Origin: Bacteroides helcogenes P 36-108
GTDB lineage: Bacteria > Bacteroidota > Bacteroidia > Bacteroidales > Bacteroidaceae
Assembly: GCF_000186225.1 (NCBI RefSeq)
Contig: NC_014933.1
Coordinates: forward strand, 620,001 to 684,000
Reading direction: 5' to 3'
Length of the DNA: 64,000 nt
The notes under the pieces are model-generated. The model made no database searches, was not told the origin of the DNA, and saw nothing but the letters and a program-made list of their open reading frames with translations. Position numbers and translations under genes: made by a program. Of the stretch, positions 46,589-59,773 are shown one piece after another. Every line of letters starts with the position of its first letter. Positions within the stretch are counted from its first letter, which is position 1.

Positions 46589-46592
<4 letters not shown>
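46314..46592 (+). CDS. lysO: LysO-family lysine exporter, N-terminal half
   Basis: This is a small membrane protein of 92 residues with three hydrophobic helices (about 3-20, 30-45, 57-80). It corresponds to the N-terminal part of LysO (YbjE), the lysine and thialysine exporter of E. coli, with the LGIEVGGNEQIIKGLHTIG element. In E. coli LysO is one chain of roughly 300 residues. Here it is a separate gene whose stop overlaps the start of the second half (ATGA at 46589-46592). The overlap argues for a functional split, not a disrupted gene. Confidence 0.8.
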
Positions 46593-50358
<3,766 letters not shown>

Positions 50359-50417
50359 TGGAAATGAAACACCCCGGTAAAGTTCAATCAGTCATACAGT
50401 ATAAATTCATAAAGATT

Positions 50418-52358
50418 ATGCAACATAAGTTTTTACATTTCATTTATCTCGCTCTGCTGGCAACAGGTATCACAGCCTGCACCCTCGACATCACGAGCAC
50501 CGCGGAGAAAAGATACACCTTCAATAACATCTTGGACATTGCCTATACCCCCGACACTCTGCACCAATGCTACGGATGGTTTACGGACGCCGGTTCATGG
50601 ATGGGCTTCACACTTCCCGAAAAAGGAAAATGGATAAACGGTTTCTGCGGCCCTTTCAGCCTGGATATGTCCCGACGCCAGTGGATGGCACAATCCGCCA
50701 CACTTGTAAGCTTTGCCGGAAATGATCAGGCAACATTCACTCCCGACTCTACCTGCTACTACCCCGGTGAGCTGTACATGTCTGCCCACTCAACCGACGG
50801 CAATATAACGCAGCGACTCAACTTTGTGGACGCCTCTACCGCTTTGCTGCGCATCGAATCAAACAAAACGAAAGGGCTGCTCCTCACAGGCAGTCAATGG
50901 GGCAAAGGCATAACCGTCACCATAGAACAAAACTCCGTCATAGCCCGCCATCCCTGCGGTGAGAGCGTTGCGGTGACCTTCACCCCGGATGTAGAACTCA
51001 CCGGATCAGAAAACAACTATACGGCACTTATCCACTCTCCCAAATACCCTGTCAACGTAGCCATCTCTTTCTTCACCTCGGAAAAAGAGATGACCGCCCG
51101 CTTGCAGAATATCTCCAATCTGCTCAACCATCCAGGAAAAGCCCTGCAAGCCAATGCTAAACGCTGGGAAGGTTACCTTACCAAGATTCTGCGCACCGAC
51201 ATGAAACCTGAATATGACCGTATCGCCGTAAAAGCCGTAACCACACTCATTTCCAATTGGCGCACGCACCGAGGAGGACTGCTACACGAAGGTATCATTC
51301 CAAGCCATGCGGTAGATTATTTTGTGGGATTCTGGGCATGGGACAGTTGGCGTTTCAGTGCCGGCACTGCTAAATTCGCTCCAGAACTGGCTAAGAACAA
51401 CATCCGAGCCATGTTTGACTATCAACAGCCGGACGGCATGATTATAGACTGTATCTATACCGATCCGTCGGAAAATAACGCACGAGACAGCAAACCGCCC
51501 CTGGTATGCTGGGCTGTGGATGAAATCTTCACCCAAACGGGTGACACGGCCTTTGTAGCCGAAATATATCCCCAACTGCTTTCATACTACAAGTGGTGGT
51601 ACAATAAACGCGACCATAATCACAACGGCATATGCGAATACGGCTCCACCGACGGCACTCTGGAAGCCGCCGCCTGGGAAAGCGGCATGGACAATGCCAT
51701 CCGTTTCGATGATGCCGTCATGCTGAAGAATGAAAGCGCCGAAAATGCCTGGAGCATGGATCAGGAAAGTGTGGATCTGAACGCTTATCTGGCGCTGGAA
51801 TGTAAACTGCTGAAGAAATTCTCCGGACTGCTGAACATATCTTTCGACGGTCCCGACCACAGCGACAAGGTTGCCGACCATTTCTTTGACAAGAGCATCA
51901 ACTTCTTTTGTGACCGCCGTCTGAAAGATAATTCATTTATTGAAGAGCCCGGATGCGAAGCATATACCCCGCTGTGGACTGGAGTTGCTACTCAGGAGCA
52001 GGTAGATAAAATGTTACCCACGCTGCAGGACACTGCCAAATTCTCTACCTATATTCCTTTCCCCACTATCGCAGCAGACAATCCCAAGTACAATCCGCAT
52101 GGTTATTGGCGCGGCCCTATCTGGCTCGACCAGACCTATTTCGCCATCCGCGGATTGCGCAATTATGGCTACAACAAGCTGGCCGACAAATATACCTTGC
52201 AGGTATTCGACCGACTGAATGGACTGAAAGAGGGAGCACCCATCCACGAAAACTACGGAACTCATACCGGAGAACGTCTGAAAGCACCTCATTTCAGTTG
52301 GAGCTCGTCACACCTGCTGATGATGTATGATGACTACGGGAAAGAAGCCGACAGATAA
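50418..52358 (+). CDS. GH63-like alpha-glucosidase lipoprotein
   Basis: This is an inverting (alpha/alpha)6-barrel glycosidase of 646 residues. The ATG at 50418 begins a lipoprotein signal (MQHKFLHFIYLALLATGITAC). An earlier ATG at 50358, overlapping the GH2 stop, would bury it. The catalytic half shows GFWAWDSWRF (D309), the probable general acid Asp425 in WESGMDNA, and the probable general base Glu611 in PIHENYG. The last two follow the pattern in E. coli YgjK (GH63). The amino half is a beta-sandwich-like domain. Expected substrates are alpha-glucosides. GH37 or an unassigned clan-G relative cannot be excluded. Confidence 0.78.
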   Translation: MQHKFLHFIYLALLATGITACTLDITSTAEKRYTFNNILDIAYTPDTLHQCYGWFTDAGSWMGFTLPEKGKWINGFCGPFSLDMSRRQWMAQSATLVSFAGNDQATFTPDSTCYYPGELYMSAHSTDGNITQRLNFVDASTALLRIESNKTKGLLLTGSQWGKGITVTIEQNSVIARHPCGESVAVTFTPDVELTGSENNYTALIHSPKYPVNVAISFFTSEKEMTARLQNISNLLNHPGKALQANAKRWEGYLTKILRTDMKPEYDRIAVKAVTTLISNWRTHRGGLLHEGIIPSHAVDYFVGFWAWDSWRFSAGTAKFAPELAKNNIRAMFDYQQPDGMIIDCIYTDPSENNARDSKPPLVCWAVDEIFTQTGDTAFVAEIYPQLLSYYKWWYNKRDHNHNGICEYGSTDGTLEAAAWESGMDNAIRFDDAVMLKNESAENAWSMDQESVDLNAYLALECKLLKKFSGLLNISFDGPDHSDKVADHFFDKSINFFCDRRLKDNSFIEEPGCEAYTPLWTGVATQEQVDKMLPTLQDTAKFSTYIPFPTIAADNPKYNPHGYWRGPIWLDQTYFAIRGLRNYGYNKLADKYTLQVFDRLNGLKEGAPIHENYGTHTGERLKAPHFSWSSSHLLMMYDDYGKEADR

Positions 52359-52383
52359 TAACTACGGCATCAAGTTCCGTCTT

Positions 52384-52472
52384 CTTGCCACCACATTGGC
52401 AAGGCTTTGCCTATATAGTGGCAAAGTCTTGCCTGTATAGTGGCAACACTTTGCCAATGCATCGGCAAAGTG
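52384..52472. repeat. Hairpin array, four units at exactly 22 bp, TTGCC/GGCAA stems
   Basis: Four successive hairpins have 8-base loops and centres at 52393.5, 52415.5, 52437.5 and 52459.5. Stems are CTTGCC/GGCAAG, CTTTGCC/GGCAAAG, TTGCC/GGCAA and CACTTTGCC/GGCAAAGTG. Loops two and three read TATATAGT and TGTATAGT. Paired changes keep the stems intact. It fills the gap between the convergent GH63-like gene and hppA and may terminate both. Same architecture as at 13237 and 30843. Confidence 0.88.
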
Positions 52473-52480
52473 TCATTCTT

Positions 52481-54682
52481 TTAGAACAAGCTCCACGCAA
52501 CGGTAAGTCCCGCCATCACAATGGCTACCATACTCATCAGCTTGATAAGGATATTCAGACTGGGGCCGGAGGTATCTTTAAACGGATCACCTACGGTATC
52601 ACCCACAACCGTAGCTTTATGCACCTCACTACCCTTTCCGCCTAAGTTTCCTTCTTCCACATACTTCTTGGCATTGTCCCATGCGCCGCCCGCATTCGCC
52701 ATGAAGATGGCAAGCACGAAACCGCTGCTCAATCCGCCGATAAGCAGCCCCAATACACCGGGAACGCCAAAGATGAGGCCGGTGGCAATAGGTGCGGCAA
52801 TCGCTATCAGCGAAGGAACCACCATCTCGCGCTGCGCCCCTTTGGTGGAAATAGCCACGCAGCGTTCGTAATCGGGCTCCGCTTCACCCGTAAGAATACC
52901 TTTAATCTCACGGAACTGGCGGCGTACCTCGTCCACCATATGGGCGGCGGCACGTCCTACGGCGTTCATTGTCAGGCCACAAAACAGAAAAGCCATCATG
53001 CTGCCGAGAAACATGCCCGAAAGAACCTTGGGATTCATCAGCGTCACATCGTAGTGATGCATGAAGTCGAAGAACGTGGCATCTTGCACAGAGACGGATT
53101 CACCACCGGAGAAGATTTCGGTCGTACCAATACGGGTGAGGCCGATACGGATCTCTTCTATATAAGAGGCAAGCAGGGCCAATCCCGTCAGAGCGGCGGA
53201 ACCGATGGCAAAGCCCTTGCCCGTGGCCGCAGTGGTATTGCCAAGAGAATCGAGCGCATCGGTACGCTTACGGACAGCCTCGCCAAGACCGGACATCTCG
53301 GCATTGCCGCCTGCATTGTCGGCGATAGGCCCGTAAGCATCTGTAGCCAGAGTGATGCCCAAGGTAGAGAGCATTCCCACGGCAGCGATACCGATACCGT
53401 AGAGTCCCATACCTACATTGGAAAAATCGAATCCCGAAGCAAACAGATAGGAAGCGATGATGCCTATCACCACCGCAATGACGGGAACTGCCGTAGAAAG
53501 CATTCCCAGCCCGATACCTGAAATAATGACGGTGGCCGGACCGGTCTTCCCACTTTCGCTCAACCTCTGCGTAGGGCGATAGGACTGGGAGGTGTAATAT
53601 TCGGTGGAACGCCCGATGATGATACCTACCACCAGTCCCACAACTACGGAACAAGATATCCACATCCAGTTGTCCAGCCTCAGCAGCCAGAGGATAAAGA
53701 ATGTGGCTGCCACTATCAGCACGGAACTGAGATTGGTTCCGAATGCCAACGCTTTCAGCAAGTCTCTCATCTTAGCGTCTTCAGCGGTACGCACGGAGAA
53801 AATACCGATAATGGAAAGGATAATTCCCACTGCGGCAATCAGCATCGGAGCAATAACTGCCTTGAACTGCATCAATGTGTCTCCCGAATGGATAAACGCC
53901 GCAGCGCCAAGGGCAGCGGTGGCAAGAATGGAACCGCAATAGCTCTCGTACAGGTCAGCACCCATACCCGCTACGTCACCCACATTGTCTCCCACGTTAT
54001 CGGCAATGGTGGCGGGATTGCGCGGATCATCTTCGGGAATGCCGGCCTCTACTTTACCTACGAGGTCGGCGCCTACATCGGCGGCCTTTGTATAGATGCC
54101 ACCGCCCACACGGGCAAACAATGCCTGCGTGGAAGCTCCCATGCCAAAGGTCAGCATCGTGGTGGTAATGATACAAAGCTTATGGGTAGGCGTCATCACA
54201 TCTACAGGAATCACGGCATTGAGCAGCAGATACCAGAAAGAGATGTCGAGCAATCCCAGCCCCACTACTACCAGTCCCATCACCGCACCACTGCGGAAGG
54301 CAATGCGCAGGCCTGCATTCAGTGAACTGCGGGCTGCATTGGCCGTACGCGCCGAAGCATATGTAGCCGTCTTCATGCCCAAGAAACCGGAAAGTCCGGA
54401 GAAGAAGCCACCGGTCAGAAAGGCTACGGGAACCCAGACATTCTGCACTCCGAAGCCATAGGCCATAATAGAGAAAAGGATAACCAATCCAAGAAATACC
54501 CAGCCCACAATCTTGTATTGCTGGCGGAGATACGACATCGCCCCCTTACGCACGGCGGCTGCAATTTTAATCATCTGAGGCGTACCCTCACTCTCTTTCA
54601 TCATCTCACGGTGAAAATACCAGGCAAAGCAAAGTGCCAGCATGGAAGCGGCCGGAACCAGCCAGAAAAGTAATCGGTCCAT
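52481..54682 (-). CDS. hppA: K+-dependent membrane pyrophosphatase (Na+ and/or H+ pump)
   Basis: This is an integral membrane pump of 733 residues with about 16 helices that couples pyrophosphate hydrolysis to ion export. The substrate signature [11 protein letters not shown] is at 202-212, followed by [20 protein letters not shown]. The [10 protein letters not shown] segment has Ala485 where potassium-independent enzymes carry Lys, so the protein should be potassium-dependent. Such enzymes in Bacteroides have been reported to move Na+ and H+; which ion this one moves cannot be decided here. Single gene. Confidence 0.95.
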   Translation of the reverse strand: MDRLLFWLVPAASMLALCFAWYFHREMMKESEGTPQMIKIAAAVRKGAMSYLRQQYKIVGWVFLGLVILFSIMAYGFGVQNVWVPVAFLTGGFFSGLSGFLGMKTATYASARTANAARSSLNAGLRIAFRSGAVMGLVVVGLGLLDISFWYLLLNAVIPVDVMTPTHKLCIITTTMLTFGMGASTQALFARVGGGIYTKAADVGADLVGKVEAGIPEDDPRNPATIADNVGDNVGDVAGMGADLYESYCGSILATAALGAAAFIHSGDTLMQFKAVIAPMLIAAVGIILSIIGIFSVRTAEDAKMRDLLKALAFGTNLSSVLIVAATFFILWLLRLDNWMWISCSVVVGLVVGIIIGRSTEYYTSQSYRPTQRLSESGKTGPATVIISGIGLGMLSTAVPVIAVVIGIIASYLFASGFDFSNVGMGLYGIGIAAVGMLSTLGITLATDAYGPIADNAGGNAEMSGLGEAVRKRTDALDSLGNTTAATGKGFAIGSAALTGLALLASYIEEIRIGLTRIGTTEIFSGGESVSVQDATFFDFMHHYDVTLMNPKVLSGMFLGSMMAFLFCGLTMNAVGRAAAHMVDEVRRQFREIKGILTGEAEPDYERCVAISTKGAQREMVVPSLIAIAAPIATGLIFGVPGVLGLLIGGLSSGFVLAIFMANAGGAWDNAKKYVEEGNLGGKGSEVHKATVVGDTVGDPFKDTSGPSLNILIKLMSMVAIVMAGLTVAWSLF

Positions 54683-54807
54683 AGCATTATTCGTATTAAA
54701 AGGTTGAATGAAAGCCTAAAAATATTGATTTGAAACGAAAGATGCAAATGAATCGGCATTTTTGTGAAAAGAGAAGTACGGGTACTGAAAAACAGATGAC
54801 GCATTCG

Positions 54808-55128
54808 TTATTCTATCGTCACGGCCGTTCCGCAAGCCGTTACCATCAGCATGCTGCCGCTGCCTCCCACTGTCTCATAGTCAAGGTCAACACCGATCAC
54901 GGCATTGGCTCCCATGCGGCGGGCGTTTTCCTGCATCTCGCGCAGGGCGGTATCCTTGGCTTCGCGGAGCACTTCGTCGTAAGAGCCGCTTCGTCCGCCT
55001 ACCACATCGCGGATACTGGCAAAAATATCGCGGAATACATTGGCCCCGATGATCGTTTCACCAGAAGCAATGCCATAATAACGGGTGATACGTGCACCTT
55101 CAATGGTTGGAGTTGTTGTTACTAACAT
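54808..55128 (-). CDS. YbjQ/UPF0145 family protein
   Basis: This is a small soluble protein of 106 residues with the family pattern: [21 protein letters not shown], then [37 protein letters not shown], and a C-terminal strand region. The family forms pentameric rings and is often annotated as heavy-metal-binding, but the function is not established. It lies 125 bases upstream of hppA on the same strand. Whether they are cotranscribed is unclear. Confidence 0.9.
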   Translation of the reverse strand: MLVTTTPTIEGARITRYYGIASGETIIGANVFRDIFASIRDVVGGRSGSYDEVLREAKDTALREMQENARRMGANAVIGVDLDYETVGGSGSMLMVTACGTAVTIE

Positions 55129-55264
55129 GATATTCTTCTTTATTAAAAGTTATTTGTTATTGTTAGACGCATCGCACCTCTGAAAAGTTGCAGAAACTAC
55201 ATTTTTTTCAGAAATTTGTACCATGAGAATTATTAAGCATATTGCTATCCTTTATTTAAAGACT

Positions 55265-56629
55265 ATGACAATGAACAGAACAAGAAAGTGGATGGCCGCC
55301 ATCCTGTTACTATGCCTGGGAGGAAAGATGGCCGCGCAGTCGCCTCTGACCGGAGAAACACCCGAAGCCTACAACCAACGGATGGAATGGTTTGGGAAAG
55401 CCAAGCTGGGCATCTTTATCCATTGGGGCATCTACGCCGTGAAAGGAGTGTCGGAAAGCTGGTCGTTCTACAACGACTACCTGCCTTACGACGAATACAT
55501 GAAGCAGCAGAAAGGCTTCAATGCCGGCAAGTACAACCCCAAAGAATGGGTGGAACTCATCAAGGAAAGTGGAGCGAAATATACGGTCATCACCACCAAG
55601 CACCACGACGGATTTGCCTTGTGGAACACAAAGGCCGGTAACCTGAGTGCCGTGAAATCCTCGCCTGCCAAAAGGGATCTGCTGACACCTTTTGTGGATG
55701 AAGTGCACCGCCAAGGACTACGCTTGGGTCTGTACTACTCGCTGCTGGACTGGAGCCGTGAAGACTACCCCAACAAGACCAAGACCACCAAGCGATACGA
55801 CATCAGGCAAGATCCCGCCCGATGGCAATCGTTCTGTAAGTTCAATCTGAGCCAGATGAAGGAACTGAACACGGCATACAAACCTGACTTATACTGGTTT
55901 GACGGTGACTGGGAACAGTCGGCCGAAGACTGGAAATCAAAAGAAATCGTGGAACTGCTGCGCTCCACCAATCCAGAAGTCATCATCAACTCACGCATAC
56001 AGGGATATGGAGACTATGCCACACCCGAACAGGGAGTGCCCGTAGTGCGTCCCAAAGACAAATACTGGGAATTGTGCTACACTATGAACGATTCTTGGGG
56101 CTACCAACACACAGACACTAACTACAAGACACCGCAAATGCTGCTACGCTCATTCGTTGACTGTCTGAGCATGGGAGGCAACATGCTACTGGACATCGGT
56201 CCGAAAGCTGACGGAACCATTCCCGCCCCGCAAGTGGAAATATTAAAGGAATTCGGCCGTTGGACTTCCAAACACAAAGAAGCCATCTACGAAACCCGTG
56301 CCGGAATACCCGCCGAACACTTCCACGGAGGATATACCACACTGAATACCACCGGTGACATTCTGTACCTCTATATCCCCAACCGCCCGAACGGCCCCCT
56401 CGAACTGAAAGGCATCTGCAACAAAGTGAACCGCGTATGGGTCGTGGGAGACGGAGCCATGCTGAACTATAAGGTTTACAACAAACTCTACTGGAGCTCA
56501 GTGCCGGGCATCGTCTATATTGACTTACCGGAACAGAATCAGGACGAACAGATAACGGTTGTTGCCGTACTCCTCGACGGCCCCATCAAACTTTACCGTG
56601 GCGAGGGACAAGTAATCTCCGTTAATTAA
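55265..56629 (+). CDS. GH29 alpha-L-fucosidase
   Basis: This is a secreted retaining alpha-L-fucosidase of about 454 residues. The signal peptide is contained in the first 25 residues (MTMNRTRKWMAAILLLCLGG). The N-terminal part has MEWFGKAKLGIFIHWGIYAV and TTKHHDGFALWNT, typical of GH29. The nucleophile is Asp213 in DLYWFDGDW. A C-terminal beta domain follows DIGPKADG. The ATG at 55265 or the next at 55271 suits the signal peptide; the frame opens 42 bases earlier. It is followed 21 bases later by a CBM9-like gene. Probable target: fucosylated host or plant glycans. Confidence 0.94.
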   Translation: MTMNRTRKWMAAILLLCLGGKMAAQSPLTGETPEAYNQRMEWFGKAKLGIFIHWGIYAVKGVSESWSFYNDYLPYDEYMKQQKGFNAGKYNPKEWVELIKESGAKYTVITTKHHDGFALWNTKAGNLSAVKSSPAKRDLLTPFVDEVHRQGLRLGLYYSLLDWSREDYPNKTKTTKRYDIRQDPARWQSFCKFNLSQMKELNTAYKPDLYWFDGDWEQSAEDWKSKEIVELLRSTNPEVIINSRIQGYGDYATPEQGVPVVRPKDKYWELCYTMNDSWGYQHTDTNYKTPQMLLRSFVDCLSMGGNMLLDIGPKADGTIPAPQVEILKEFGRWTSKHKEAIYETRAGIPAEHFHGGYTTLNTTGDILYLYIPNRPNGPLELKGICNKVNRVWVVGDGAMLNYKVYNKLYWSSVPGIVYIDLPEQNQDEQITVVAVLLDGPIKLYRGEGQVISVN

Positions 56630-56650
56630 CCCCGTAAAATAAACCACATC

Positions 56651-57757
56651 ATGAAAAGAAGCCTTTTTCTGACATTGATCTTTCTCATGGCAATAGCCCT
56701 GAACACAACGGCACAGAGTCTGACCGAACGTTACCAGCGGTTCCTTACCAATCCCGAAGGCTACGTATGCCTGCGGACGACAGACTCCATACGCATAGAC
56801 GGATGTCTGGATGAAGTTTCCTGGCAAAACGCCCCGCTTACCACCTCCTTCACGGACATCAGCGGAGAAGGATTTCCCACTCCACGCTTCAATACCCAAG
56901 CACGAATGCTTTGGGATGACAACTACCTTTACATTGCCGCCCAACTGGAAGATCCTCACGTATGGGCCAACTTGCAGCAACGGGATACCATTGTATATTA
57001 CGATAACGATTTCGAAGTATTCATAGATCCCACCGGCGACGCACACAATTATTATGAAATAGAGGTGAACGCCATCGGAACCGTGTTCGATCTCTCGGTA
57101 GAAAAGCCCTACCGTTCGCCACGGCGGGGACATGTTCAGTTCCAGTGGAATTGTCCGGGACTGAAAATCGCCACCCACATTGATGGAACCGTGAACAAAG
57201 CAGATGACAAGGACAAAGGATGGACTGTGGAAATGGCCATACCCCGCAAAGCCATCGCCGCAGAATTCGACAATTATCTGAAGGCAGGCAATTACCTGCG
57301 TATCGGATTCTCACGTGTGGAATGGCAATATGAGATTGACAAAAACGGACGATACAACCGCAAAAAAGATGTACAGGGAAAGTTCTTGCCCGAAGACAAC
57401 TGGACTTGGGGAGCCACCGGACAAGTAGCCATGCACATGCCCGAAAGATGGGGATATGTGTATCTGTCAGAAAAGAAAGCAGGAAATGGCAACGAGGACT
57501 TCCATTACCCTGCATCATATCCTGTGGAACGCCTGCTCTGGGCAATGTTTTATGCTCAAGAAGAACAATTTGCCAGGAACGGCCGCTATTACAGCAACCT
57601 CAAAGACTTCTGCCTGACCGAAAAGGAAGTGCGGAGCCTGCCCGAAAACAGCCACATCAAAGTGGAAGCCATCAGTCATAAATACGAAATAACCGTGACA
57701 TTGCCCGACGGAAAGAGCATCAGCATCGACGAGGCAGGGCAATTGTACCGCAAATAA
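56651..57757 (+). CDS. Secreted CBM9-like carbohydrate-binding protein
   Basis: This protein of 368 residues has a signal peptide (about 1-22, ending NTTAQ). A beta-sandwich resembling family 9 carbohydrate-binding modules contains DSIRIDGCLDEVSWQNA, LWDDNYLYIAAQLEDPHVWA and the block with DNDFEVFIDP and YYEIEVNA. The second half includes GWTVEMAIPRKAI and LRIGFSRVEW. No catalytic domain is recognised. It probably binds sugar at the surface or in the periplasm and is cotranscribed with the fucosidase. Confidence 0.85.
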   Translation: MKRSLFLTLIFLMAIALNTTAQSLTERYQRFLTNPEGYVCLRTTDSIRIDGCLDEVSWQNAPLTTSFTDISGEGFPTPRFNTQARMLWDDNYLYIAAQLEDPHVWANLQQRDTIVYYDNDFEVFIDPTGDAHNYYEIEVNAIGTVFDLSVEKPYRSPRRGHVQFQWNCPGLKIATHIDGTVNKADDKDKGWTVEMAIPRKAIAAEFDNYLKAGNYLRIGFSRVEWQYEIDKNGRYNRKKDVQGKFLPEDNWTWGATGQVAMHMPERWGYVYLSEKKAGNGNEDFHYPASYPVERLLWAMFYAQEEQFARNGRYYSNLKDFCLTEKEVRSLPENSHIKVEAISHKYEITVTLPDGKSISIDEAGQLYRK

Positions 57758-57861
57758 GTCTGACAGACAAATTATCCTGTCATACAAAACAGCAGCAGAA
57801 TTACCAAATACTCTTTTCTCACACGACTTTTCTTTTTAATAAATATGTTCCCTTAACCAAG

Positions 57862-57896
57862 TATTTGCACTCTCTGTTATTCAGAGAGTGCAAATA
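57862..57896. terminator. Bidirectional terminator, CBM9-like gene and third susD
   Basis: A perfect 15-bp stem (57862-57876 with 57882-57896, loop TTATT) containing GCACTCTCTG lies between convergent genes. Flanks are A/T-rich. Confidence 0.85.
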
Positions 57897-57909
57897 TTTA
57901 TGACAGAAA

Positions 57910-59760
57910 CTATTTCTTATCCCACCAAATACGGCCTTCCGTACGGTTAGTACCTGTACCATAATCGGAATCTTCCATCAGCATCTTGACAGCCTCATTG
58001 TAATTGGTAAGATTCAGGCTGTTGGGGGTGCTCAAAGAATTGCGGCGCGGAATAATCAAATCGACACTTGACGTCTGGATGGTCTCAAGATAACCCACAC
58101 CGGCTTCGGGTATAGGCTGATCCTTGAAACGTGGAAGACCGGTACGTTTCCATGTAGCCCACATTTCTTCGGGCTGCATGTAGAGATTAATCCATTGCTG
58201 AGAGATTATTTTTTCAAGCGTTGCCGTCTGAAACTCCGGCCGGGCCAGATAAGCGGCAATTTTAGCATCCGTGATGGGATTGTAATTGGATGCCGTCTCC
58301 GAAACCTGAGCAATGACATACATGTTGGCAGCCCAACCTTTATATTGCTCTATTGAAGCCTTAATGCCTTCGCGATACCAAGCGGTGGCATCCTTTCCCG
58401 CTACGGAAGCACCTTTCTTTATGGCTATTTCGGCCAGCATAAAGCAAGTTTCCGGGTAAGTAAGGATGGGGGTAAAGCAATCTATCTTATCCTGATTGAT
58501 CTCATACTCCACTGCTTCAATGGCACGTGCCGGCATATTGTTGTTACCGTTGCGTCCACCATTCTTCACGTAGTAACGGCTTTCCACTTGAGAGTGCATA
58601 CGGATTTCCATATTCGCCTCCGTACCGTCTGCCTTGTGATAAGGTACTGTCAAATAAGCATTCTTATGATAAGTGCTGTTTGCGCTGTCCGGATTGGCAG
58701 ATATCCCTACATACCGGTCTGTGAATTGCGAATAATGATTCTCATAGTCGGGATATTCTTTCTTGAAGATTTCAAACCATTCGTCATTACTCGTATTGTT
58801 GTTACCATCGCCAAATCCATTGCGACGCACCATGATAGGGAGACGCGGGTCGTTATAAGTCTTCAGATAGTTGACAAAAGCTGCGCTGGCACAATAGTTA
58901 CTGGTGATACCCTGAATATCATCCGTATTGTTGTTATAGTCATTGGGATGGTAGTAAATGCACGATTCCGCATTGCTTCCCATCACGTTGCTTGCAGAAG
59001 CAAGCACTTCATTGATGACACTGTTATAAAAATCAGTATCAGCCTTCTCAAGCCGTTGAGCCATCTTCACACGCAGTGTGTTACCGAATTTAATCCACTT
59101 GGCTACGTCGCCTCCATAAAAGAAGTCATTCGCTCCCAAAGGATACTGCATGGCAGACGATGCCTGAAGCTTGCCCACGGCTCCCTTCACATCCGAATCT
59201 ATTTTCTTATACATGGGTGTACCGTCCAGCGCCTTCTGATAAAGATCATACTTTGGCGTGCGAATGCCCTCACTCTGTGCCTTGAAGGCTTCAGTGATGG
59301 GAGCTGCTCCGTATGTATCAAGAATCTGCCACTGTTTGTAGCTAAGCAGGATCTGTGCAATAGCCCCTACGTCACTGTAACGCTCGGCCTCGGCTTGTGC
59401 CGGAATCACACTCTTGATAAGATAATCCAGATTCAGCCCCACTCCACCATAGTAGTCGCCATAAGATGGAGAATAAGGTTCAGGAGTCTCATTGGGCTTT
59501 GACAGCGAGATGTAGTTGCCACTCGATGGTCCGCCTGCCGACACCAGATATTGCATATAAACCATTACGCCACTATACTTTCCCGTCAGATGTGCACGGG
59601 AACTATTGTTAAAATTCTGCGTAGCCCCGGTAAATACATTACGGGGATCGGCATTGCCAAGTTTCTCAGGATCAGTATTCAACTCCTGAAAGTCGCTCAA
59701 ACAACCTGTAAGCATCAGTGCGGAGCAGACTCCTGCGAATAAATATTTCAGCTTCTTCAT
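57910..59760 (-). CDS. SusD-like outer-membrane lipoprotein (SusD-like_2 type)
   Basis: This is a surface lipoprotein of 616 residues with lipobox LTGC (C20). The following FQELNTDPEKL is typical of the SusD-like_2 subgroup rather than classical SusD. Helical TPR-like content and a C-terminal GRIWWDKK end the protein. It follows its SusC partner by 13 bases. No glycosidase or peptidase gene lies beside the pair within the window, so the ligand is unknown. Subgroup members can bind glycans or peptides. Confidence 0.9.
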   Translation of the reverse strand: MKKLKYLFAGVCSALMLTGCLSDFQELNTDPEKLGNADPRNVFTGATQNFNNSSRAHLTGKYSGVMVYMQYLVSAGGPSSGNYISLSKPNETPEPYSPSYGDYYGGVGLNLDYLIKSVIPAQAEAERYSDVGAIAQILLSYKQWQILDTYGAAPITEAFKAQSEGIRTPKYDLYQKALDGTPMYKKIDSDVKGAVGKLQASSAMQYPLGANDFFYGGDVAKWIKFGNTLRVKMAQRLEKADTDFYNSVINEVLASASNVMGSNAESCIYYHPNDYNNNTDDIQGITSNYCASAAFVNYLKTYNDPRLPIMVRRNGFGDGNNNTSNDEWFEIFKKEYPDYENHYSQFTDRYVGISANPDSANSTYHKNAYLTVPYHKADGTEANMEIRMHSQVESRYYVKNGGRNGNNNMPARAIEAVEYEINQDKIDCFTPILTYPETCFMLAEIAIKKGASVAGKDATAWYREGIKASIEQYKGWAANMYVIAQVSETASNYNPITDAKIAAYLARPEFQTATLEKIISQQWINLYMQPEEMWATWKRTGLPRFKDQPIPEAGVGYLETIQTSSVDLIIPRRNSLSTPNSLNLTNYNEAVKMLMEDSDYGTGTNRTEGRIWWDKK

Positions 59761-59773
59761 AAATAATCTGTTT

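Noticed and set aside
52384..52472. Ordinary single intrinsic terminator
   Set aside because: Four evenly spaced hairpins without a clear T tail do not fit a standard terminator, so it is listed as a repeat array with possible terminator activity.
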